A stretch of DNA of 64,000 nucleotides, taken from Actinomycetaceae bacterium (GTDB taxonomy: Bacteria > Actinomycetota > Actinomycetes > Actinomycetales > Actinomycetaceae). Below, in pieces: positions 34,012-43,650 of the stretch. Location of the stretch: assembly GCA_030537795.1 (NCBI GenBank), contig JAUNVE010000006.1:1-64000 (forward strand), read 5' to 3'. A model generated the notes under the pieces. The model had not been told where the DNA came from and searched no databases. It saw only the letters and a program-made list of their open reading frames with translations. Position numbers and translations under genes: made by a program. Each line of letters begins with the position of its first letter. Position 1 is the stretch's first letter.

Positions 34012-35007
34012 ATGACTTCTCGCGGTGTTCTGATATCCGTCATGTCCTCCGCAAGTTTTGCGGCTTTTGCATTTCTTGCCGCCCAAGCTAATCCACTAAA
34101 TGGGCTACAGGTGTGGGGTTGGCGCACTCTTTTGACGGTGCCGGGCATACTGTTTTTGCTGGCAGTTTCCGGCCGCTGGTTCTGGTTCTCCGGTGAGCTG
34201 CGACGCGTCATTGCGCAGCCACGAAAACTCCTCGCGTATGCGTTTACCGCCCCCATGCTGGGGTTCCAAATGTGGTTATTCGGATGGGCTCCACAGGCCG
34301 GTCACGCTCTCGAGGTAACTTTGGGCTATTTTTTGCTTCCGCTGGTAATGGTCCTGGTTGGTGCCGTCATCTTCAAAGAGAAGTTAACTCATCTCAGTGC
34401 GATTGCTGCCGCTGTCGCCCTCCTAGCCGTCATATATGAGGTGTGGCGATCAGGCGGAATCGGATGGCCTACACTTGCGGTGGCTTTAGGTTATCCCTCC
34501 TATTTTGTGGTGCGACGCATTTTTCAAACGGATGGCGTGGGAGCACTTGCTTGGGAAATGGCTTTGTCGTCTCCACTAGCATTGTGGTACGCCACCAAAG
34601 ATGGGGGTTTGATCGAAGCGTGGGGCGACCTGCGTTTAGCGACGATTCTGCTTCTGCTCGGAACAGTTTCCATTGTCGGTATGGTGACTTATGTCATGGC
34701 CGCTAAAGAACTGCCGTATACGCTATTCGGTCTTTTATCTTATGTGGAACCAATTCTCGTCACCATCGTCGCCGTGATTATTGGTGAAAGAATCGCGCCA
34801 GATCAGTGGCCCACTTTCATCGGTGTATGGCTGGCAGTACTCGTACTGGCAAGCGACGGCGTACGCGCCCTGTTAACGAAACGACGCTTTGCATTCCCGC
34901 ATGTGCGGCCCTGGCGGCGCCGACGCCCCCGCGCAAATCCGACCGAGCCCCACTCGTGGCAGCGCATCAAGCACAATCCGAGACGTACTTCCCAGCGAAA
35001 TTCTTGA
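34012..35007 (+). CDS. rarD: RarD/EamA family transporter
   Basis: A 331-residue DMT-superfamily protein with ten predicted helices in ~290 residues and an Arg/Pro-rich cytoplasmic tail (~residues 300-331). The segments LGYFLLPLVMVLVGAVIFKEKLTHL and LLSYVEPILVTIVAVIIGE are the conserved ends of the two EamA repeats, and the RarD subfamily fit is good. Substrate unknown; family members export amino acids or metabolites. No Shine-Dalgarno at ATG 34012; a TATAAG -10 lies 11 nt upstream. Converges on trhO across a 108-bp gap. Confidence 0.82.
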   Translation: MTSRGVLISVMSSASFAAFAFLAAQANPLNGLQVWGWRTLLTVPGILFLLAVSGRWFWFSGELRRVIAQPRKLLAYAFTAPMLGFQMWLFGWAPQAGHALEVTLGYFLLPLVMVLVGAVIFKEKLTHLSAIAAAVALLAVIYEVWRSGGIGWPTLAVALGYPSYFVVRRIFQTDGVGALAWEMALSSPLALWYATKDGGLIEAWGDLRLATILLLLGTVSIVGMVTYVMAAKELPYTLFGLLSYVEPILVTIVAVIIGERIAPDQWPTFIGVWLAVLVLASDGVRALLTKRRFAFPHVRPWRRRRPRANPTEPHSWQRIKHNPRRTSQRNS

Positions 35008-35115
35008 CGCGCCGCTAAGCGAAAGCCTGCACGTACACTCCGCTTCAGGAAACTACTTGTGTAAAACACATCCTCTTCGGAGCTATCTCAGGAAACCTGG
35101 ACTCGACAATCCGCT

Positions 35116-36021
35116 TTATTTCCGCGTCGATTCTCGACTATGTTCGCGGCACGATACGGATTCGCATTCTTGGCAGCAGAGCAGACGTTTGCGACAGGCG
35201 GGTTCCGTACAGTTCGCCAGACGAGCGGTGGGCATACCGCAACTATCACATGTCGATAAGACCTTGGGATTAATGCCGAAGTCCATCACTTCGCGACCGT
35301 CGAAAATCGCGAGCGAGCCTTGCCAGTATCCGTCATTTCCATATTTCTCGCCGTATCGGACAATACCGCCGTCCATTTGATAAACCTCGGAAAAACCGCG
35401 TTTTTTCATCATGGCAGACAATAGCTCACAACGGATGCCGCCGGTGCAGTAGGTGACAACCGGCTTATCCTTCAGCGCATCGTACTTACCCGAATCCAGT
35501 TCAGCGATGAAATCCTTTGAGGTGCGCACATCGGGAATAACGGCATTGGCGAAATGTCCGATGCGTGCTTCCCAGGCGTTGCGTCCGTCGAAGAATACGA
35601 CTTCATCGCCCCTGGCATCCATCAGCTCGTGGAGCTCTTCGGGTTTCAGGTGCTCTCCCCCACCAATCACACCACCGGCATCGACCTCAACCTCGTCCGG
35701 TACTCCGAAAGAGACGACCTCATCACGGACTTTTACCGACAGTCGCGGAAAATCAAGACTGGCTCCGGATTCATCAAGACCGGACCCTTCGCTCCATTTG
35801 AAATCAATATCCCGAAAGGCAGGGTACTCGCGGGTCTTACGTCGATAAATCTTCATCGCATTGAGCTCCCCACCAACCGTGCCGTTAAAGCCGTCGCGGG
35901 AAATGAGAATGCGACCTCGCAGGTTGAGCGATTCGCATAGATCCCGCTGCCACAATCGAATAGCGTCAGGATCCGGAATGGGGGCAAACGCGTAGTAGAG
36001 CAGTACTTTTGAAATAGCCAT
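35116..36021 (-). CDS. trhO: tRNA uridine(34) hydroxylase TrhO
   Basis: A 301-residue protein of the YceA/TrhO family: an N-terminal acylphosphatase-like part ([35 protein letters not shown]), a rhodanese domain with active loop CTGGIRCE, and a C-terminal cysteine-rich tail ([28 protein letters not shown]) that probably binds zinc. TrhO makes 5-hydroxyuridine at tRNA position 34 with oxygen. The ATG lies 9 nt after the cmk-der stop; TAGGAT 6 nt upstream could be either a Shine-Dalgarno or a -10 hexamer. Confidence 0.9.
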   Translation of the reverse strand: MAISKVLLYYAFAPIPDPDAIRLWQRDLCESLNLRGRILISRDGFNGTVGGELNAMKIYRRKTREYPAFRDIDFKWSEGSGLDESGASLDFPRLSVKVRDEVVSFGVPDEVEVDAGGVIGGGEHLKPEELHELMDARGDEVVFFDGRNAWEARIGHFANAVIPDVRTSKDFIAELDSGKYDALKDKPVVTYCTGGIRCELLSAMMKKRGFSEVYQMDGGIVRYGEKYGNDGYWQGSLAIFDGREVMDFGINPKVLSTCDSCGMPTARLANCTEPACRKRLLCCQECESVSCREHSRESTRK

Positions 36022-36030
36022 AATGCAATC

Positions 36031-38223
36031 CTATCTGCGACGCTTTTCTCGCACGCGCACACTCATCTTCATAGGAGTGCCGGCGAAACCGAATTTCTCT
36101 CTCAGGCGACGCTCAATAAATCGGCGGTAGCCGGGATCGAGGAATCCGGTGGTGAATATGACAAATCGCGGAGGGCGAATCCCCACCTGCGTGATAAACA
36201 GAATGCGCGGCTGCTTCCCACCCCGAACGGGGTGTGGATGGGCGGCCACGAGTTCTCCGAGAAAAGCATTGAGCTTTCCCGTCGAAACGCGAGTTTCCCA
36301 GCCATGCAACGCGGTATTAAGGGCGCGCACGATTCGATTAGTATGCCAGCCAGTTTTCGCCGATAGGTTAATCGTGGGTGCCCACGATACATGGGCAAGA
36401 TCCTTCTCATGCTCGTAACGCAAATCCGCGCGACGTTCTGCATCCACTAAGTCCCACTTATTGTTGACAATCACCAGCGCGCGCCCCGCATCCACGGCTT
36501 GCTGCACGATGCGCACATCCTGTTCGCTAACGGTAGTTGAAGCATCGAGGAGAACAAGAGCTACCTCAGCTTTCTCCACGGCTGCCTGCGTCCGCAAAGA
36601 CGCGTAATAGTCAGCTCCACGGGTGCGGTGCATCTTGCGTTTAATTCCAGCGGTGTCGATAAACCACCAGGGTGAACCGTCAATTTCGATGAGTTCATCA
36701 ACGGGATCTCGAGTGGTTCCCGCAGTGTCATCAACAACTACCCGACTGTGTCCCGCCAACTTATTCAACAGGGAGGATTTGCCCACATTTGGGCGGCCAA
36801 TCAGCGCCACCCGTCGCGGACCGTGTTCAGGTAGTGCCGTTGCTATAGCTGATTCCTTCGGCAAAACGTCAATAATGGCATCGAGGAGGTCACCCGATCC
36901 ACGGCCGTGGAGAGCAGAGACGCTTAATGGTTCCCCCAATCCGAGCGACCAAAGCATCGCCGCGTCGGCCTCTAAGGTATCGGAGTCAACCTTATTCGCA
37001 GCCAGCAGCACAGGCTTTCCGCTTCTGCGCAGAAGTTTCACGATTCTCTCATCGGTGGATGTAGCGCCAACGCTAGCATCAACGACAAATAGCACGGCGT
37101 CAGCCATTTCTATCGCTATTTCGGCTTGTTCGGCGACCGAACGATCGAGACCTTTAAGATCGACTTCCCAGCCACCGGTGTCCACGACAGTGAAATCTCG
37201 TCCGTTCCAGTGAGCCGAATAGGACACCCGGTCGCGAGTAACTCCGGGAGTATCTTGCACCACTGCCGCACGTCTTTGCAAAATCCGATTGACAAGCGTT
37301 GATTTGCCGACATTAGGGCGACCCACGATGGCGAGCACCGGCAACCCCGCCTGCACCAGCTCTCCATCAGTTTGCTCCATGCGGGCATCGAGTAGATCAA
37401 CATCTTCTTCGGTTAAATCATATTGCAGCAGCGACGAACGCATCGCCTGTGCTTTAGCATCGTTGATTTTTTCCTCATCAGCTTTGCCTTCCAGAGCGGC
37501 CGCAACCAGCGCGAAAACAGCGTCCATCGTTTCATCGATGGTCAGCGATGAGGAATCAAGAGTGGTCACTCCGTCGGCCGCCGTCGAAAACTCCACCACC
37601 GTGGAATCTTTTGCATCGCGGTCTACAACCTCCGCCCGAGTTTGCTCCACTAGGGTGTCGTCCACCCTGCCGTGTAACTGCTCGGTGCGGCGCGCCAATC
37701 GCGCGGCCTCCGACGCGGTGAGGAGGATGCGCACATCTGCATCTGGCGCCACCACCGTTGTGATATCGCGCCCTTCAACGACCATGCCATGACCGTTGTT
37801 AACCGCTTCGCTAATGATTTCGCGCTGGCGACGCACAAGAGATTCTCGAACCGAGAGATTTGTTGCCACCAGCGAAACTTGACGTGAAATCTCTGACTGG
37901 CGGATTGCCTCCGTTACGTCGTGTTCTCCAACCACCGCGCGGAAATCATCCGGCGAGGTCGCTAATTGAAGGGGAAAAGAATCGGCCGCCCCAGCCACAG
38001 CATCGTGATCGTCAAGTGGCAAATCAGCGTGGAGACAGTACCAGGTCAACGCCCGATACATGGCGCCGGTGTCGAGATAACCGATGCCTAGTTCGCGTGC
38101 AAGACGGCGAGCAATCGTTGATTTTCCAGATCCGGACGGACCATCAATCGCCACGGATAGGCCGTGTGAGCTAACCAGATCCTGCAAACGTGAATGATCG
38201 ATAGGTAATGAGTTGCTGTCCAC
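36031..38223 (-). CDS. cmk-der: Fused cytidylate kinase-GTPase Der
   Basis: A 730-residue fusion. Residues ~20-230 are cytidylate kinase ([26 protein letters not shown]), phosphorylating CMP/dCMP. Residues ~290-730 are Der with two G domains ([41 protein letters not shown]) and the KH-like tail, needed for 50S ribosome assembly. The fusion is usual in actinobacteria. GTG 38223 with AGGAGG is preferred over ATG 38253, which would overlap tyrA. Part of the xerD-to-trhO gene line. Confidence 0.93.
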   Translation of the reverse strand: MDSNSLPIDHSRLQDLVSSHGLSVAIDGPSGSGKSTIARRLARELGIGYLDTGAMYRALTWYCLHADLPLDDHDAVAGAADSFPLQLATSPDDFRAVVGEHDVTEAIRQSEISRQVSLVATNLSVRESLVRRQREIISEAVNNGHGMVVEGRDITTVVAPDADVRILLTASEAARLARRTEQLHGRVDDTLVEQTRAEVVDRDAKDSTVVEFSTAADGVTTLDSSSLTIDETMDAVFALVAAALEGKADEEKINDAKAQAMRSSLLQYDLTEEDVDLLDARMEQTDGELVQAGLPVLAIVGRPNVGKSTLVNRILQRRAAVVQDTPGVTRDRVSYSAHWNGRDFTVVDTGGWEVDLKGLDRSVAEQAEIAIEMADAVLFVVDASVGATSTDERIVKLLRRSGKPVLLAANKVDSDTLEADAAMLWSLGLGEPLSVSALHGRGSGDLLDAIIDVLPKESAIATALPEHGPRRVALIGRPNVGKSSLLNKLAGHSRVVVDDTAGTTRDPVDELIEIDGSPWWFIDTAGIKRKMHRTRGADYYASLRTQAAVEKAEVALVLLDASTTVSEQDVRIVQQAVDAGRALVIVNNKWDLVDAERRADLRYEHEKDLAHVSWAPTINLSAKTGWHTNRIVRALNTALHGWETRVSTGKLNAFLGELVAAHPHPVRGGKQPRILFITQVGIRPPRFVIFTTGFLDPGYRRFIERRLREKFGFAGTPMKMSVRVREKRRR

Positions 38224-38231
38224 GCGTCCTC

Positions 38232-39365
38232 CTAGTGTGAAACGATGCGCCAACCGCGGGCTTCAAGTTCGATTTCGGCCTCGCGTGCCCGGGTGGGGTC
38301 AACCATGAGTCGAGCAGATCCGACTTTTTGGTGGGCGGAATGGTCTAGGGTGAGATCTTCTATATTGATACCAATGGCTCCCAGCTCAGAAAACAAGCGT
38401 CCCAGCTCTCCGGGCTTATCGGGTACGAGAACTTCAACGATGCCCCATCTGCGAGGTGCCCCACCGTGTTTACCGGGTATACGCGCTACGCCATCATTAC
38501 CGGAATCAATCACAGCGTTAATGGCGCCTACGGAGCCTTCGGCACCGAAACCACGTGAAGCCCCCGACTGTAATCCAGCAATGAGGGTGTCGAGGTCGTC
38601 TTTGAACTTTCGCAAAACAGAGACGACAGGCCCACAGTTTCCCGAAACAATCGATGTCCACAACCGCGGATCCGATGCGGCAATACGGGTGGTGTCACGC
38701 AGCCCTTGGCCGACCAGTGCGAGAGCATCATCACTGGCATCGTGCAAGCGGGCGGCGAGTAGTGACGAGACGAGCTGCGGAACGTGGGAAATCAACGCCA
38801 CTGCCTCATCGTGTTCTTGCGCATCGAGCTCGGCCACGAATGCTCCCATGTCTATTGCCAATTCGCGCACCCGTAGCCGTGCTTCGTCATTTGAGTGCGG
38901 ATGGGGTATGACCACCCACGGCCTGCCGATAAATAAGTCTCGATCGGCAGCGGCGGCACCGCTGCGTTCACGCCCAGCCATGGGATGAGAACTGACGTAT
39001 CGTCCGGCATCGATACCGGAATCGAGAACTTCTTCGATCACCAATTTCTTGACGGAGGCGACGTCGGTAACAACCGCTGTCGGATAGTTTTCCAAAGCTC
39101 GAATTACACATTGAGCAGTGACATCCGGAGGTACCGCAACAATCACCAGAGACGGTTGCAAAGATTCCTTCCCCAGAGGGATTCCGGCTCCTAAATCACG
39201 CGCCAAAGCCAGTGAAGTGGGAGAGGTATCGTCAAGGTAGACGTCAATATGAGCGGCCCGCAACGCCAGGGCTGCGGACGCTCCCAGGAGGCCACTTCCG
39301 ATAACCAAAACTGGCCCTGAAGTTGCGATAGGCCGTCCGTCGGGATTTGTCGAGATATTAACCAT
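38232..39365 (-). CDS. tyrA: Prephenate dehydrogenase with ACT domain
   Basis: A 377-residue enzyme of tyrosine biosynthesis converting prephenate to 4-hydroxyphenylpyruvate. N-terminal Rossmann fold [17 protein letters not shown], active-site motif [12 protein letters not shown], a helical dimerisation domain ([17 protein letters not shown] segment), and a C-terminal ACT domain from ~residue 300 ([20 protein letters not shown]) for feedback by an amino acid. It begins 6 nt after the rluB stop without a clear Shine-Dalgarno, so coupling is likely. Confidence 0.92.
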   Translation of the reverse strand: MVNISTNPDGRPIATSGPVLVIGSGLLGASAALALRAAHIDVYLDDTSPTSLALARDLGAGIPLGKESLQPSLVIVAVPPDVTAQCVIRALENYPTAVVTDVASVKKLVIEEVLDSGIDAGRYVSSHPMAGRERSGAAAADRDLFIGRPWVVIPHPHSNDEARLRVRELAIDMGAFVAELDAQEHDEAVALISHVPQLVSSLLAARLHDASDDALALVGQGLRDTTRIAASDPRLWTSIVSGNCGPVVSVLRKFKDDLDTLIAGLQSGASRGFGAEGSVGAINAVIDSGNDGVARIPGKHGGAPRRWGIVEVLVPDKPGELGRLFSELGAIGINIEDLTLDHSAHQKVGSARLMVDPTRAREAEIELEARGWRIVSH

Positions 39366-39371
39366 AGGAAC

Positions 39372-40118
39372 TCACAACTTGACGCTTCGGTACAGTTCGG
39401 TCAAGATATCTCCTTCAATTTTGCGAGTCACGCCCGGATGGAGACGCCCGATGTGGACGGGGCCAAACTGCGTGCGGACGAGTTCGATCACGGGGAATCC
39501 AACCTCTTCAAGGACGCGTCGCACGATGCGGTTACGTCCTTCATGAAGGGTGATTTCAACCAGCGTGAGGTCACCGTAGAAGTCTTTAATGTCGAAATTT
39601 TGGATTGTTACCGGCCCGTCCTCCAGCGTAATACCTCGCAACAGCTTCTTGCGCAGACCTCGCGGAACCTCTCCAGACACGGTTGCTACATAGGTTTTCG
39701 GAATTTCCCACGATGGATGCATGAGACGGTGTGAAAGCTCACCATCATTGGTGAGCAGAATGAGACCGGCGGTATCGGTATCGAGTCTGCCAACGTGATA
39801 AAGCCGCTGAGTATATTCCTGCGTATAGTCCGCTAAACAGGGGCGCCCCTCCGGGTCATTCATGGTCGACACCACCCCTACGGGCTTGTTGAGGGCGATG
39901 GTGAGTTGCTCATCCTCAATGAGAATCCTATCTCCATCGACATGAATGACTTGGCGCCGGGGATCTACGCGCGTTCCCAGTTTACGAACCACTTGGCCAT
40001 CAACGGTAACGCGCCCTGAAGCAATCAGTTTTTCAGCGTGCCGGCGTGAAGCGATTCCCGCTTGTGAAATGACTTTTTGTAGGCGGGTGCCATCGGAAAC
40101 ATGGGGATCGTGTTTCAT
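39372..40118 (-). CDS. rluB: 23S rRNA pseudouridine synthase (RsuA/RluB family)
   Basis: A 248-residue protein with an N-terminal S4 RNA-binding domain (RLQKVISQAGIASRRHAEKLI) and an RsuA/RluB catalytic domain with the essential aspartate in GRLDTDTAGLIL. It converts a uridine in the large-subunit rRNA to pseudouridine; the position is inferred from the family. Overlaps scpB by an ATGA, so translation is coupled. This scpB-rluB order is conserved in many Gram-positives. Confidence 0.92.
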   Translation of the reverse strand: MKHDPHVSDGTRLQKVISQAGIASRRHAEKLIASGRVTVDGQVVRKLGTRVDPRRQVIHVDGDRILIEDEQLTIALNKPVGVVSTMNDPEGRPCLADYTQEYTQRLYHVGRLDTDTAGLILLTNDGELSHRLMHPSWEIPKTYVATVSGEVPRGLRKKLLRGITLEDGPVTIQNFDIKDFYGDLTLVEITLHEGRNRIVRRVLEEVGFPVIELVRTQFGPVHIGRLHPGVTRKIEGDILTELYRSVKL

Positions 40119-40696
40119 GAGTTCTCCATATTGGCGAGCTCATCGAGCTCGTCGTGATCGGGCAGGTAGGGCGCCAATGGGGCCAGTTCGTCTAGGCTCT
40201 GTAGCCCCATCCGTGCAAGAAATTCGGTTGTCGTGTGGAATAGGGTTGCTCCGCTCGCGGTTTCTCCAGCGTCCTCAATGAGGCCGCGGGTAACGAGGTT
40301 ACGCATGACAGAGTCAACATTCACTCCCCGGATAGCTCCCACTTGTGCGCGGGTAACGGGTTGTCGGTAGGCCACGATAGCCAGGGTTTCAAGCGCTGCT
40401 TGGCTGAGTTTTTGGGTGTGATTGCCGACAATGAACTCGCGTACAACCCCATCGCAGTCAGCTGCCGAATACATGCGCCACCCTTCGCCGACGTGCCGAA
40501 GTTCAAAGCCGCGACCATCGCGAATATATTCATCGCGCAAGTCTTGCAGCGTGTTTTCGACCCGATGGACGGGAGCGTCAAGCGCAGTTGCGATATCGAC
40601 GGCTGAGGCGGGAGCATCGATTACCATCAGAATCGCTTCAATTCCCCGACGGATTTCCCTATCCGTCGCTGTTGAAAGAGTGGCCTGCGTTTCCAT
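40115..40696 (-). CDS. scpB: Segregation and condensation protein B
   Basis: A 193-residue protein with two winged-helix domains (IRRGIEAILMVIDAPASAVDIA; LSQAALETLAIVAYRQPVTRAQV-IRGVNVDSV), the kite-protein ScpB of the SMC-ScpAB condensin that compacts the chromosome. ATG 40696 with GGGAGGAC is preferred; an upstream in-frame start at 40759 would overlap scpA and add 21 non-conserved residues. A 46-nt gap separates it from scpA. Confidence 0.93.
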   Translation of the reverse strand: METQATLSTATDREIRRGIEAILMVIDAPASAVDIATALDAPVHRVENTLQDLRDEYIRDGRGFELRHVGEGWRMYSAADCDGVVREFIVGNHTQKLSQAALETLAIVAYRQPVTRAQVGAIRGVNVDSVMRNLVTRGLIEDAGETASGATLFHTTTEFLARMGLQSLDELAPLAPYLPDHDELDELANMENS

Positions 40697-40742
40697 TTTG
40701 TCCTCCCGGCAATATCGCGTGGCTAACGGTAGTCTACGTGTG

Positions 40743-41618
40743 TTAGCCACCTGTTGCATCTACCGTAAAGGTGTGATCGTTCTCGTTTTCATCATCAATG
40801 TGGATTGATGAGATGTCGGTATCCTCTCCGCTCCATTCAATTGTGAGTGGGGCAAGCGGATACTCCTGCTGAAATCGAATCAGTCCCTCCCGATAGAGGT
40901 CAAGGATGGCTAGGAAGCGGGAAACGATAGTATTCAGGTCGGGCGCATTGGCGCACAGGTCTGTAAATGTTGACCACCGCGACAATCGTAATACTGATGC
41001 AATGTACTCTGCCTGAGGGCGTACCGGCACCAGCGGATCATGCAGGTGAGTTGTGACCACTGTCGGCGGTTTTCGCGATAGCGCATCGGCCGCCAAACGC
41101 GCCAGTTGAGACGGCGTAGCTGACCAGCGAAGCTTAGGCAGGAGCGCAGCGTACTGTGGTTCGAGTTCAGCTTCACGCGGGTGACGGTGTGCGTGAAGAT
41201 CCCATAAGCGTCCGAAGATAGCAGACACCTCTTTGAAGGCACGGTACTGCAAGAGTCGAGAAAACAGCAGATCTCGAGCCTCCAGATATTCCCAGTCCTC
41301 ATCGCCACCGTTATCCTCATGGGGAAGGAGACTTCTCGCTTTCATGTCGAGAAGCGTTGCCGCAACAACTACGAATTCGGTGGTCTGAGACAGGTCGGAG
41401 ACGGTTTTCATATGCGCGATAAAATCATCAGTTACCTGGGCCAGCGCAATTTCCGTAATATCAAGTTGCCGTTTGGTAATAAGCCCAAGCAGAAGATCAA
41501 ATGGGCCGGTGAAATTGTCAAGCGCCACGACGAATTTACCGTCGGTGTTATCGGGCTGCTCGTCGTGGTCGAGTACGGGCAGGCTTTCCACCGGACTAGG
41601 CGGTGTCTCCACGGGCAA
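40743..41618 (-). CDS. scpA: Segregation and condensation protein A
   Basis: A 291-residue kleisin. The ScpA N-terminal segment is clear (LDNFTGPFDLLLGLITKRQLDITEIALAQV), followed by a middle linker and a C-terminal winged helix (SRFLAILDLYREGLIRFQQE). Bridges the SMC heads with ScpB. Starts at TTG 41618 (or GTG 41612) inside the end of parA, so it is coupled. The ~50 extra N- and C-terminal acidic residues are common in actinobacteria. Confidence 0.92.
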   Translation of the reverse strand: MPVETPPSPVESLPVLDHDEQPDNTDGKFVVALDNFTGPFDLLLGLITKRQLDITEIALAQVTDDFIAHMKTVSDLSQTTEFVVVAATLLDMKARSLLPHEDNGGDEDWEYLEARDLLFSRLLQYRAFKEVSAIFGRLWDLHAHRHPREAELEPQYAALLPKLRWSATPSQLARLAADALSRKPPTVVTTHLHDPLVPVRPQAEYIASVLRLSRWSTFTDLCANAPDLNTIVSRFLAILDLYREGLIRFQQEYPLAPLTIEWSGEDTDISSIHIDDENENDHTFTVDATGG

Positions 41619-42480
41619 TCACTTCGCGTGCCAGCCGGCGGTAGGCGTGAGCTCCAGGATGGGTAGGAGCGTAACTCGTAATAGGCTCAGTTGCCACAGA
41701 GGCGTCGGGAAATTTAACCGTACGATTGATTTTGGTGTCGTAAACCTTATCTCCGAAAGCTTGCTCAAGCCGCTCGAGAACTTCTCTGGCATGCAGTGTT
41801 CGAGTGTCCACCATGGTCGCTAAAATACCGTCAATTTTGAGCCGCGGGTTGAGACGATCATGCACCATATCAATCGTGTCAATAAGAAGCGCCACACCGC
41901 GTAAAGCAAAGAACTCGGCTTCCAGCGGAATCATGACGCCGTGGGCAGCGGTGAGGGCGTTGACAGTGAGGAGCCCGAGCGACGGCTGACAATCAATAAA
42001 AATCGCGTCGTAGTCGTCAATGACAGGTCGCAACGCTCGCGTCAACGCCTGCTCGCGCGCAACTTCATTGACGAGCTGAACTTCCGCCGCAGATAAATCA
42101 ATATTTGCTGGCACTAGATCAAGCCCGTCGATTCCTGTTTCTTGAATGGCATCGACAATGCTCTGCTGCGATCCAAGCAAGAGATTATAGATCGTAAGGT
42201 CAAGATCTTGGGAGTTAATGCCAAGCCCGGCACTGGCGGCACCTTGCGGATCAAAATCGACAATCAAAACACGCCGACCGTATTCCGCGAGTGCGGCCGC
42301 CAAGTTAATGGTGGTGGTGGTTTTCCCCACCCCTCCCTTTTGATTGCACATAGCAATTATGCGTGCCGGCCCATGTCCGGCTAACGGCTCGGGCACGGGA
42401 AAATCGTCATCACGGCCCCCTTCCGGGGGTACGGGTACCAGTCCAGGCTGTATGTCACTCACATTCCAAGGATATGACAT
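41596..42480 (-). CDS. parA: ParA family ATPase (scpAB-linked)
   Basis: A 294-residue deviant-Walker ATPase: MCNQKGGVGKTTTTINLA near residue 45, the Asp-containing VDFDPQG and IFIDCQPSLG. The N-terminal ~40 residues are Pro/Asp-rich and unconserved. No parB follows, so this is the orphan ParA encoded between xerD and scpA in actinobacteria rather than the oriC-linked ParA; its cargo is uncertain. A small hairpin (GTGTC-TGC-GACAC) lies between xerD and its ATG. Start could also be the GTG six codons in. Confidence 0.88.
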   Translation of the reverse strand: MSYPWNVSDIQPGLVPVPPEGGRDDDFPVPEPLAGHGPARIIAMCNQKGGVGKTTTTINLAAALAEYGRRVLIVDFDPQGAASAGLGINSQDLDLTIYNLLLGSQQSIVDAIQETGIDGLDLVPANIDLSAAEVQLVNEVAREQALTRALRPVIDDYDAIFIDCQPSLGLLTVNALTAAHGVMIPLEAEFFALRGVALLIDTIDMVHDRLNPRLKIDGILATMVDTRTLHAREVLERLEQAFGDKVYDTKINRTVKFPDASVATEPITSYAPTHPGAHAYRRLAREVIARGDTA

Positions 42481-42507
42481 TGCTTAGCTCAGTGTGTCGC
42501 AGACACT

Positions 42508-43446
42508 CTACCCCAGCGCGCGTGGGTGGGTGGCAGCGTGTACTTCGCGTAGCGTTGCAATGGATACTTTCGTATAAATCTGGGTGGTATTAACGCTGGC
42601 GTGTCCTAAAAGTTCCTGTACATCTCGAATGGAAGCTCCTCCTTCGAGCAGGTGGGTGGCAAATGAGTGGCGAAGCATATGCGGTGAGACGTGGTCGTCG
42701 AGGCCCGCTTCCGTAGCGATTTGGGAAATAGCTTCCCACGCACTTTGACGTGAAAGAGGGCGCCCTCGTTTATTAAGGAATAACGCGTGAGAGCCGTTTC
42801 CTTTGGCGGCCAGTTCTGGTCGCCCGTAACGCATGTATGCCACCAGCGCGTCAATAGCGAACTGTCCCAAAGGCACGATACGTTCTTTGCGACCTTTGCC
42901 AAAAAGTGTGACGTGCGGAAAATCGCTGTCGAGTTCAAGGTTATCGGGGGTGAGAGTGACAATTTCCGAAATGCGCCCTCCGGTTCCGTATAGTAATTCG
43001 ACCAGTGCGGTATCGCGTAAACCGATCGCCCCCGGATGTTTGTGGGCGGCCTGAAGCATCGCCGTAACCTGGTCAATGCGTAAAGCTTTCGGTAGGGATT
43101 GAGCTGGACGCACCGGGTCAAGGTCTGTGGTTGGATCAGCAGTGGCAATATCTTCATCAATGGCGAATCGGAATAGCGCCCGTATCGATGAGCGTGCCCT
43201 TGCGATTGACGAGGGCGCCAGTTGCCTGCCGGTGACGCGTCCTGATGCCAGCCCCGCCAAATGGTTTTGCACCATTGCGGTATCGACTTCAGTAATCGGG
43301 GTGTCGGCACCGATATCGCGCAGGAATCTCGTGAGATCACGGCTATAGGAAGCGACCGTGTTATCCGATGCCCCTTTTTCAACTGATAGGAAGTCAATGA
43401 AATCGTGGTGGCAGCGGCGTAACGAGTCTGTGGCATGAGCTGGCAT
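42508..43446 (-). CDS. xerD: Site-specific tyrosine recombinase XerD
   Basis: A 312-residue tyrosine recombinase: SAM-like core-binding domain (residues ~10-95) and catalytic domain with GTGGRISE (Arg), GKGRKER (Lys), HMLRHSFATHL (His-x-x-Arg), LGHAS (His) and nucleophile Tyr in QIYTKV. Acts with XerC at dif to resolve chromosome dimers. The adjacency to parA-scpAB and single-copy look make it the housekeeping XerD, not an integrase. The ATG lies exactly 6 nt after TACAAT without Shine-Dalgarno: probable leaderless transcript. Confidence 0.93.
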   Translation of the reverse strand: MPAHATDSLRRCHHDFIDFLSVEKGASDNTVASYSRDLTRFLRDIGADTPITEVDTAMVQNHLAGLASGRVTGRQLAPSSIARARSSIRALFRFAIDEDIATADPTTDLDPVRPAQSLPKALRIDQVTAMLQAAHKHPGAIGLRDTALVELLYGTGGRISEIVTLTPDNLELDSDFPHVTLFGKGRKERIVPLGQFAIDALVAYMRYGRPELAAKGNGSHALFLNKRGRPLSRQSAWEAISQIATEAGLDDHVSPHMLRHSFATHLLEGGASIRDVQELLGHASVNTTQIYTKVSIATLREVHAATHPRALG

Positions 43447-43452
43447 ACCGGC

Positions 43453-43458
43453 ATTGTA
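43453..43458 (-). promoter_or_regulatory. -10 hexamer of a probable leaderless xerD transcript
   Basis: TACAAT on the minus strand, 6 nt, then ATG. The hexamer matches the -10 consensus TATAAT at five of six positions. Confidence 0.55.
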
Positions 43459-43510
43459 ACTGGAGGCCTATTCGAAGTGGCGCTGGTGTGGCTGTCGGGG
43501 TGCCTAGGTC

Positions 43511-43640
43511 CTGTGTAGTAACGCTGAGATGTTGTTATCCTGAGGTCAGCGTAGCCATTGTGATGACAACTTGACGCAACTGACGGGACGCCCACGATAA
43601 AAGGGGTTAGTCTCGATATATCACGCTAATTACTACACAG
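43511..43640. repeat. Two inverted copies of an 11-bp motif in the xerD-tkt spacer
   Basis: CTGTGTAGTAA (43511-43521) and its exact reverse complement TTACTACACAG (43630-43640) are separated by 108 bp. The right copy abuts the tkt Shine-Dalgarno; the left copy is ~65 bp upstream of the xerD start. Just inside the left arm CGCTGA (43522-43527) and TCAGCG (43546-43551) form a further inverted repeat. Confidence 0.5.
43571..43600 (+). promoter_or_regulatory. Candidate tkt promoter
   Basis: TTGACG (43571-43576), an 18-nt spacer and CGATAA (43595-43600), about 50 nt before the tkt ATG. The -35 is good, the -10 moderate. Confidence 0.45.
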
Positions 43641-43650
43641 AGAGGTGACC

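Noticed and set aside
36031..38223. Cytidylate kinase-Der fusion as a new arrangement
   Set aside because: This fusion is widespread in actinobacteria.
42508..43446. Tyrosine recombinase as mobile-element integrase
   Set aside because: Its place in xerD-parA-scpA-scpB and lack of attachment repeats or phage genes mark it as the housekeeping recombinase.
42606..43595. Long alternative reading frame over xerD
   Set aside because: The overlapping frame has no recognisable domain, while xerD has all catalytic residues; it is a shadow of codon bias.
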